From: Ignavibacteriales bacterium
GTDB lineage: Bacteria; Bacteroidota; Ignavibacteria; Ignavibacteriales; Ignavibacteriaceae
Length of the DNA: 64,000 bases
Assembly (NCBI GenBank): GCA_016714125.1
Contig: JADJNX010000022.1
Location: 1 to 64,000 of the forward strand
Direction: 5' to 3'
Each line of letters begins with the position of its first letter. Position 1 is the first letter of the stretch. This document shows positions 57,516 to 64,000 of this stretch, in pieces. The position numbers and the translations under genes are program-made. The notes under the pieces are model-generated. The model was not told where the DNA came from. It made no database searches and worked only from the letters and a program-made list of their open reading frames with translations.

Positions 57516-59435
57516 ATGCTTGATATGAACAACTACCCCGCGTTATCGAAGGTAAATGTTCCCGCAGATTTTAGAAATTTTACAATCCCTGAGTTAAAGC
57601 AGCTCTGCACTGATGTCAGACAGTATATGGTGGATGTGATCTCAGTTATTGGTGGTCATTTTGGCGGCGGGCTTGGTGCTGTCGAATTAACGGTCGCCAT
57701 GCACAAAGTGTTTAACACACCAGAAGATCAAATTGTCTGGGATACAGGCCATCAAGCTTATCCACACAAAATTCTTACCGGTCGAAAAGACCTCCTGCCA
57801 ACTATCAGACAACTCCACGGTATTTCAGGCTTCCTCAAAAGAAATGAGAGTGAATATGATGCCTTTGGTGCCGGTCATGCTTCCACTTCGATCTCAGCAG
57901 CCCTCGGAATTGCCGAAGCAAATAAATATATGGGGACCAACCGAAAGGTTATTGCCGTAATTGGTGATGGCGCTATGACCGGCGGAATGGCCTATGAAGC
58001 GATGAATAACGCAGGTATGCTCGGTTCAAATCTGATTGTTGTGCTTAATGACAACAATATGTCAATTGCTTCCAATGTTTGGCAGTTTTCAAACTATTTT
58101 ACTTCAATTATAACCAACCCCGAATACAATAAATTTAAGGGATATGTTTGGGATCTTACCGGTAAAATGGATAACTTCGGTGACAGACTCAGGAAAGTTG
58201 TTGGAAGAGTTGAAGGTGGACTTAAATCGATCGTAACCCCGGGAATGCTTTTTGAAGCGCTCGGTTTTCGCTATTTTGGACCTGTAAACGGGCATAATGT
58301 CCATCAACTTGTGAAAGTTTTTGAGGCAGCTAAAGGACTGAATGGTCCAATCCTCATTCATGCCAACACTGAAAAAGGAAAAGGTTACGCTCCCGCTGAA
58401 AGACATATTCAACGACTTCATGCATCAACTCCGTTTGATAAGGTAACCGGAATTGCTTATAAGAAAGAGGGTACCCCTGCTTCTTATACCAAAATATTTG
58501 GTGATGCTCTTGTTGAGATTGTAAAACAAAATCCTAAAGTGGTTGGTATCACCGCAGCAATACCTGATGGAACCGGATTAAATATTCTTCAGGAAAAGTG
58601 TCCGGGTAATTATTATGATGTTGGAATAGCGGAAGAACATGGTGTAACTTTTTCTGCGGGACTTGCAACTCAGGGTGTAATACCGGTTGTTGCGATCTAC
58701 TCTACATTCCTTCAAAGAGCAATCGATCAGATTGTTCATGATATTGCTTTACAGAAATTGCATGTGGTTTTTGTCCTCGACCGTGCCGGTCTTGTCGGTG
58801 CCGATGGACCAACTCATCACGGGACTCTTGATCTTACCTATCTCAGAATGATTCCAAAAATGGTAATCATGGCTCCCAAGGATGAAAACGAATTAAGAAA
58901 TATGCTTTATACTGCTACCAAATTGGCAGGTGGCCCCGTGGCAATCCGTTACCCAAGAGGCAACGCCCTTGGTGTTCCTCTCAGTGAAGAATTTGTTCAG
59001 TATGAAGTTGGCAAAGCTGAAGTAATCTCAGAGGGCAACGATGTTGCAATACTCGCAGTTGGTTCGATGGTGGACTATGCAACCAAAGTGACCCCTAAAC
59101 TTGAAGAATTTGGGATATCCGCAAAACTTGTGAATATGAGATTTATAAAACCTCTCGATACCGATCTTCTTGATGAAATCGCTAAATCACACAAAAAGAT
59201 AATTACTCTCGAAGAAAACACCCTTGTAGGTGGATTTGGCTCTGCCATCACTGAATATTTTTGTGATAAGTTTTATAAAAACGACATACTCCGTATTGGT
59301 TTGCCCGACAGTTTTGTAGATCACGGAACACAAGCTGAATTGCATAGAATACTTGAAATTGATCCTGAAGGCATCCTTAATAAAATAAAGAACTTTTGTC
59401 AAGCTGAAAAACATATCGATGAGGTGTTGGTCTAA
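57516..59435 (+). CDS. dxs: 1-deoxy-D-xylulose-5-phosphate synthase
   Basis: First enzyme of the MEP isoprenoid pathway: a thiamine-diphosphate transketolase-like enzyme of 639 residues, family length. GGHFGGGLGAVELTVAMH, HQAYPHKILTGR, GHASTSISAALG and the ThDP motif GDGAMTGGMAYEAMNNAG are followed by GPVNGHNV, AEEHGVTFSAGLA and HHGTLDLTYLRMIP. The next gene starts in its stop codon (TAATG). Clustering with xseB is common in bacteria. Confidence 0.95.
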   Translation: MLDMNNYPALSKVNVPADFRNFTIPELKQLCTDVRQYMVDVISVIGGHFGGGLGAVELTVAMHKVFNTPEDQIVWDTGHQAYPHKILTGRKDLLPTIRQLHGISGFLKRNESEYDAFGAGHASTSISAALGIAEANKYMGTNRKVIAVIGDGAMTGGMAYEAMNNAGMLGSNLIVVLNDNNMSIASNVWQFSNYFTSIITNPEYNKFKGYVWDLTGKMDNFGDRLRKVVGRVEGGLKSIVTPGMLFEALGFRYFGPVNGHNVHQLVKVFEAAKGLNGPILIHANTEKGKGYAPAERHIQRLHASTPFDKVTGIAYKKEGTPASYTKIFGDALVEIVKQNPKVVGITAAIPDGTGLNILQEKCPGNYYDVGIAEEHGVTFSAGLATQGVIPVVAIYSTFLQRAIDQIVHDIALQKLHVVFVLDRAGLVGADGPTHHGTLDLTYLRMIPKMVIMAPKDENELRNMLYTATKLAGGPVAIRYPRGNALGVPLSEEFVQYEVGKAEVISEGNDVAILAVGSMVDYATKVTPKLEEFGISAKLVNMRFIKPLDTDLLDEIAKSHKKIITLEENTLVGGFGSAITEYFCDKFYKNDILRIGLPDSFVDHGTQAELHRILEIDPEGILNKIKNFCQAEKHIDEVLV

Positions 59436-60436
59436 TGTCAAAAATAAAATTCGGAATAATTGGATTGGGTGGGATCTCACAGTTGATTCATCTCCCCGAT
59501 CTCTTTAAAAACCGGGATGTAGAAATTGCTGCTATCGCAGATATCAATAAAAACGCGCTTGATGAAGTATCTACAAGATTTAAGATTGAAAAACAGTTCA
59601 CTGATTACAAAAAAATGTTGGAATCGGTTGATATCGATGCAGTTCTGATTGCTACCCCCACAAAATCCCATAAACAGATTGCCCTCGATTGTGTTAACGC
59701 AGGAAAACATATCCTGGTTGAAAAACCATTGGCTCGCACCATGGAAGAAGCAAGAGAGATAACCGAAGTGGCTAAAGCGAAAGAAGTTCTCGCCATGGTT
59801 GGTATGAATATGAGATACCGTCCCGATATAATGCTTCTAAAAAGTATTGTCGGCTCCGGTGAACTCGGGAAACCTTTTTTTGTCAAATGTTCATGGTTCA
59901 AATCACAGTCAAGCTCTGCTAAATGGTTTACCAAAAAAGATGACTCAGGTGGTGGAGTGATATTTGATCTTGGAATTGTCCTTCTCGATCTTGCCTTATG
60001 GTTCCTCGATTTTCCCGAAGTCAGGTCAGTTTCAACTCAAAATTTTAATATCAGGACAAAAAATGTTGAGGATTCCTCAATTAGTATGATTCGAACCGAT
60101 CCCGGGTCATTAATTTATTTGGAATCATCCTGGGCAATTTCCCCCGAGAGGGACACATTCAATATTGAAATTTTCTGTGACAAAGGAAATGCGCTGATAA
60201 ATCCACTCCGAGTGATAAAAAATATCGATGGACAAAGTCTCGAGCTAAAGCCGATGATGAACGAAAACCGTAAAATTAATTTCGAAAAATCATACCAGAA
60301 CGAACTCAATCATTTTATTGGAGCTATTAAGGGTCTAAATCCCCTCCTTTCGACTGTTGCAGACTCAACTTCAAGACTCAAGATAATAGAAAATATGTAT
60401 CTCTCAGCAAAATTGAATCAGGAGGTTCTACTCTGA
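59435..60436 (+). CDS. Gfo/Idh/MocA family oxidoreductase
   Basis: 333 residues. Rossmann fold IIGLGGISQLIHLPDLFKNRDVEIAAIADIN, the conserved EKPLARTMEEA (catalytic Lys) and the C-terminal MocA-type sheet (DDSGGGVIFDLGIVLLDLALWFL). An NAD(P)-dependent sugar or inositol dehydrogenase; the substrate cannot be assigned. It overlaps dxs by one base and precedes the two-component pair. Confidence 0.85.
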   Translation: MSKIKFGIIGLGGISQLIHLPDLFKNRDVEIAAIADINKNALDEVSTRFKIEKQFTDYKKMLESVDIDAVLIATPTKSHKQIALDCVNAGKHILVEKPLARTMEEAREITEVAKAKEVLAMVGMNMRYRPDIMLLKSIVGSGELGKPFFVKCSWFKSQSSSAKWFTKKDDSGGGVIFDLGIVLLDLALWFLDFPEVRSVSTQNFNIRTKNVEDSSISMIRTDPGSLIYLESSWAISPERDTFNIEIFCDKGNALINPLRVIKNIDGQSLELKPMMNENRKINFEKSYQNELNHFIGAIKGLNPLLSTVADSTSRLKIIENMYLSAKLNQEVLL

Positions 60437-60438
60437 GT

Positions 60439-61135
60439 ATGAAAACTAAAATATTAATTGTTGAAGATCAAAAAGACATTGTGGAGTTTCTTACTTATAA
60501 CTTGGAACTTGAAAACTTTATTGTTATCTCAGCGAATGACGGAGAAGAGGGATTAAAAAAAATGGTCGAAAAAGCCCGATATTGTATTGCTCGATATTAT
60601 GATGCCTAAAATGGATGGTTATGAAGTTTGCCGCAGAATCAGGGAAAACAAACAGACTGCAAAACTTCCCGTCATCTTCCTGACTGCAAAATCGAGTGAG
60701 TACGATGAACTCAAGGGTCTCGATCTGGGAGCAAACGACTACATTCTTAAGCCCGTCTCCCCTGCCAAATTGGTTGCAAAAGTTAAATCCACGCTTCGAA
60801 ATGTTGTAGGTCCTGAAACTGAAGAAAATGACTCTTCAACCAGTGTGAAAATGGGACCAATTGAGATTGACAGAGAAAAATACACAGTTTCCATCGATTC
60901 TATTGAAAAAGTCTTCCCTCGTAAAGAATTTGAACTTCTGTTCTACTTGATCAGTTCTCCGGGAACAGTATTTAGTAGAGCAGTCCTCTTAAGGGATGTG
61001 TGGGGTACTGATGTTTTTGTTGTTGACAGAACTGTTGATGTACATATTAGAAAAATCAGGGAGAAACTGGATCAATTCCAATACTTAATTGAGACCGTAA
61101 AAGGTGTCGGCTACCGCTTCAAAGAGATTGAATAA
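60439..61135 (+). CDS. Response regulator, OmpR/PhoB family (frame-broken)
   Basis: About 231 residues. The receiver begins MKTKILIVEDQKDIVEFL (Glu-Asp acid pair). The phospho-acceptor Asp is in VLLDIMMPKMDGYEVC, reached only after one base change near 60572 in AAAAAGCCC. Thr in VIFLTAKSS and Lys in YILKPVSP complete the site. The winged helix KVFPRKEFELLFYLISSPGTVFSRAVLLRDVWG and VDVHIRKIREKL is PhoB-like. The start follows an AGGAGG site 13 bases away. It is coupled to the kinase downstream. Confidence 0.87.
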
Positions 61136-62144
61136 TTCTCTATCAGCCGCTGCACGTTATAGAAAGGAACTATTCCTTTCGATTACTTCATTTATCGCAG
61201 TATCGGTAATATTTTACCTTTTAAATTCCGACCCTGTCTATTATATCTTCACCGGATCCATCTGGTTGGTACTTCTCTATTATTATATCGGTAAACGACG
61301 ATACTCAGACCTTTCTGAAATAAAAAAAACTTTACGAGTGATAGCATCCAGAGAGATGGAACTAACGAGTAATATCGAATTGGATAAGGGACTTGAAGAC
61401 ATTCAGGCAGAACTTAATGAGATGATTAATAAGATTAATAACGATTTTATTTACCTGAAAAAACTTGAGCAAACCAGGAAAGAATTTCTTGGGAATGTTT
61501 CCCATGAGTTAAAAACCCCTATTTTTGCCATAGGAGGTTACATCGAAACTTTGTTGAATGGAGCCATTTCAGATCAAAGAGTGAATATGCATTTCTTGCA
61601 AAAAGCTTATGACCATACTCAGAATCTTAGTAATTTATTAAACGATCTCATCGATATTTCGCTCATTGAGTCGGGACAACTCAAGATGAGTTTTAGATAT
61701 TTTAATTTAAAAAACTTCCTAACTGAACTTGCTGAAGAGTTTGACCCCGTTCTTTCAGAAACTCCGATTAAACTTGAAATTCACCCCGTTCGGAAGGGAT
61801 TACAGATATACGGTGATAAAACCCGTTTTAGACAAGTGATGATCAATTTACTTCAAAATGCTGTTAAATATTCGTCCGAAGGATCAATTCAGATAATCGT
61901 TGAAGAAAATAGCGATGACTGCACTATAAAGGTCAAGGATGAGGGCGTTGGCATTCAAGAGGAGGATCTCCCACGGATTTTTGAAAGGTTTTATCGAGTG
62001 GATAAAGCCAGGTCCCGTGACGTCGGTGGCACCGGGCTGGGACTCGCCATTGTTAAACATATTCTGGAAGCTCACAATTCTAAAATAGAAGTGACAAGCA
62101 GATATGGAGAAGGTTCCACTTTTTTCTTTAAGCTTGCAAAATAA
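61104..62144 (+). CDS. Sensor histidine kinase, PhoR-like
   Basis: Up to 346 residues. Two membrane helices (FLSITSFIAVSVIFYLL; YIFTGSIWLVLLYYYIG) have almost no periplasmic loop. The HisKA motif is FLGNVSHELKTPIFAIGGYIETLL. HATPase follows: NLLQNAVKYSSEG, VKDEGVGIQEEDLPRIFERFYRVD, GGTGLGLAIVKHILEAH. The lack of a sensor domain recalls PhoR, which senses through partners. GTG at 61104 overlaps the regulator by 32 bases; TTG at 61128 is a credible alternative. The signal is unknown; no phosphate genes are adjacent. Confidence 0.87.
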   Translation: MSATASKRLNNSLSAAARYRKELFLSITSFIAVSVIFYLLNSDPVYYIFTGSIWLVLLYYYIGKRRYSDLSEIKKTLRVIASREMELTSNIELDKGLEDIQAELNEMINKINNDFIYLKKLEQTRKEFLGNVSHELKTPIFAIGGYIETLLNGAISDQRVNMHFLQKAYDHTQNLSNLLNDLIDISLIESGQLKMSFRYFNLKNFLTELAEEFDPVLSETPIKLEIHPVRKGLQIYGDKTRFRQVMINLLQNAVKYSSEGSIQIIVEENSDDCTIKVKDEGVGIQEEDLPRIFERFYRVDKARSRDVGGTGLGLAIVKHILEAHNSKIEVTSRYGEGSTFFFKLAK

Positions 62145-62152
62145 AATTTAAC

Positions 62153-63498
62153 ATGTCATTTTACTTCGATATAGAAACAGATATAAAAGAGATTAATTCA
62201 GATTGTTATCCAAATGGGATTACTTCCAAATATTATGAGTTGGATATCCCGGGGGTTTCACTCATCTCCTCAATCCAAACTGATAAAAATGACTTTTTTT
62301 ATCTTCAGTTTCCGGAGAAATTTGCCGAAATATTGGCAATTGGTAAACTAAAAACATTTTCTATCCAAAATTATCATGAGCTAAACGATTTAAATTGTTG
62401 TTTGACTTCCCTCCAGTTGATTCAAAATGTGAAAAACTACCCGATTATTTTTCTTACATCTCTTTCCCCTTCAACTCCAGTCCGGGGATTCCCTGGTCAA
62501 ATTGGGTAATACCCGAAGTTGTTCTTAAAACGGTTGGTGATCGATGTCTGATACGGATTAATTCAACAGAAGAAAACTTTAACTTTGACTCAAAAATAGT
62601 GGAATTAGTTTCTTCACTTAATCTTCAGTTAAGAAGTGAAGCGAATAGTGCTTTTACCGGTTTAACCGTTACATCAACTGAGGATGAATCATTGGCAGAA
62701 TTTAGTGAAAAAGTGATTAAGATGAAGTCACAAATCACTTCAGGTGTTTTAACGAAGGGTGTGGTCTCCAGACAAAGAATAGTCAGGTTTGAGGGGAAAT
62801 TAGACCTTAATTATGCCATCAACACTTTGGCTGAAAAATATCCTGAGTGTACAATACTTCTGACAAACTATTCGAACAGAGTATTTATTGCTGCCACTCC
62901 TGAAACACTTTTTAGACTTGACGGCTGTAACCTGGTGACTGAAGCTGTGGCGGGTTCTATCCAGTCATCTGACCAAACCCGTGAACAACTTACCAGAGAA
63001 ATTGAACTGCTACACTCAGCGAAAAATCTGGAAGAGCATTTTATTGTTAGAGATTTTATTGTCAACAGTCTTAAACTCATTGCTCCGGAAGTATCGTTTG
63101 ACCATAAACCGGGCATAAGAAAATTAAAAAATGTTACTCACCTGGTGAGCAAGGTTTCAGCAAGATTACCGGGAAACACTTCTCCAATCGAATTGATAAA
63201 GCTCCTGTTCCCTACTCCAGCACTCTGTGGAAATCCGAAGTTGGAGGCTGCCACTGTTATCAATGACATAGAAGGCAAACCCAGAGACCTTTATGGCGGG
63301 GTTTTTGGATACATCACCACTGGTGGTCTCTCTGAGTATTTTGTGTCCATTAGATGTGGTTTCCTGCTCGATGACCACGCAATTCTCTACGCCGGTGGCG
63401 GCATCGTCGCTAACTCTGACCCGGCTGAGGAATTTGCAGAAACTGAAATCAAATTTACACCCCTGAATTCCCTCTTTACAGATGAAATACAACATTAA
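62153..63498 (+). CDS. menF: Isochorismate synthase (frame-broken)
   Basis: This enzyme makes isochorismate from chorismate at the start of menaquinone synthesis. About 448 residues. The ADC-synthase-fold C-terminal domain shows FIAATPETLFRL, TEAVAGSI, HLVSKVSARLPGN, PTPALCGNPK, LYGGVFGYITTGGLSEYFVSIRCG and FAETEIKF, including the Lys/Glu expected for isochorismate synthase. The N-terminal part changes frame near 62400 (one base). It overlaps menD by 17 bases. Confidence 0.87.
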
Positions 63499-64000
63499 CT
63501 TCCTCGTCTCTCAACTTCTGGTTGAGACGCTTATAAAACTTGGTCTTAAACATGTTTGTATTTCACCCGGCTCAAGAAATACTCCTGTTACTCTCGCATT
63601 TGCCAGAAATGAAAAGATTGATAAAAGAGTTTTTGTTGATGAAAGATCTTCTGCCTTTTTTGCCTTGGGGATGGCGAAAGCGTCAGGATTGCCTGTTGCT
63701 GTGGTCTGCACTTCAGGAACGGCAGCCGCTGAAATGTACCCCGCAATTGTTGAAGCTTACACAGCACAAATTCCATTAATAGTGATTACTGCTGACAGAC
63801 CGGAATATCTGAAAAACACAGGCTCCAATCAGACTATAAATCAAACCAACATCTATTCAGCAAATTGTGATCATTTCTTCGACCCGGGTTTACCGGAAAC
63901 TTCTCTCTTTTACTTGCAAGGTATCGTGGGAACGTCTAAAAAGCTTTTATGAGTGCTCTGTCCCCTTTGAAGGGACCTGTACACATTAACCTCCCTTTTG
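63482..64000 (+). CDS. menD: 2-succinyl-5-enolpyruvyl-6-hydroxy-3-cyclohexene-1-carboxylate synthase, 3'-partial, frame-broken
   Basis: This is the ThDP enzyme that follows isochorismate synthase in menaquinone synthesis. The N-terminal part is unmistakable: LVETLIKLGLKHVCISPGSRNTPVTLAFA, VVCTSGTAAAEMYPAIVEAY and ITADRPEYLKNTGSNQTINQ (ThDP-site Glu and Arg region). Near 63930 the direct frame stops, while the neighbouring frame resumes with AFMSALSPLKGPVHINLPF, the expected MenD continuation. The gene runs off the window. Confidence 0.9.

Noticed and set aside
1..64000. tRNA genes, rRNA genes or riboswitches
   Set aside because: I looked for T-loop motifs, cloverleaf-like ends and known leader structures in the intergenic gaps and saw none I would defend; a covariance-model scan would settle it.

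Overview
The window is an AT-rich chromosomal segment that most resembles a member of the Ignavibacteria (Bacteroidota/Chlorobiota/Ignavibacteriota group). The evidence is two secreted proteins with C-terminal type IX secretion (Por) sorting domains of the NYPNPFNP type, a TonB-dependent receptor with a carboxypeptidase-regulatory N-domain, two FadL-type outer-membrane barrels and a menaquinone (menF-menD) operon. The assignment rests on protein style and motifs only; no rRNA or tRNA gene was seen.

Layout. 1-1.2 kb: end of a FadL-like barrel. 1.2-8.3 kb: a DNA-damage-response block, lexA - DUF72 - dinB reading leftwards and a separate dnaE2/imuC-like polymerase, with the same near-palindromic operator upstream of lexA and of the polymerase and a DUF4258/MqsA-type zinc-finger pair lying between dinB and the polymerase. 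8.4-12 kb: secreted M14 peptidase, OsmC protein, VOC protein and phosphofructokinase. 12.0-13.4 kb: a REP-associated (Y1/HUH) transposase between two oppositely oriented hairpin-repeat arrays, inserted between pfkA and a convergent nuclease gene and bracketed by a perfect 72-bp duplication of the pfkA tail and its terminator. 13.4-20 kb: T9SS nuclease, YyaL-type thioredoxin-fold protein, DUF3298 protein and a PAS/GAF histidine kinase. 20-31 kb: ychF-typA, glgC, a barrel protein, uvrC - L,D-transpeptidase - lipoprotein - sixA, and the SRP RNA gene. 30.5-39 kb: P5C dehydrogenase, sucC - TPR - aroE, coaD - aminotransferase, DUF4286 and a T9SS cargo. 39-47 kb: HIT protein, EF-G-like GTPase with YtxH/DUF948 partners, and spoIID - maf - flippase - icd. 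47-52 kb: rsgA, a second FadL-like barrel and two low-complexity lipoproteins. 52.5-64 kb: a TonB receptor followed by a long co-directional run xseA/xseB - dxs - oxidoreductase - phoB/phoR-like pair - menF - menD.

Functionally the window is mostly core metabolism and cell-envelope housekeeping in tight operons (many TAATG, TAGTG, TTGA or ATGA junctions). The two accessory features are the SOS mutagenesis block and the REP/transposase island. A striking technical feature is the number of single-base frame breaks, several of them in genes expected to be essential or core (uvrC, glgC, aroE, ychF, menD). Each is repaired by one inserted or deleted base, often in a short homopolymer, so I read them as consensus errors and give the gene its full span.
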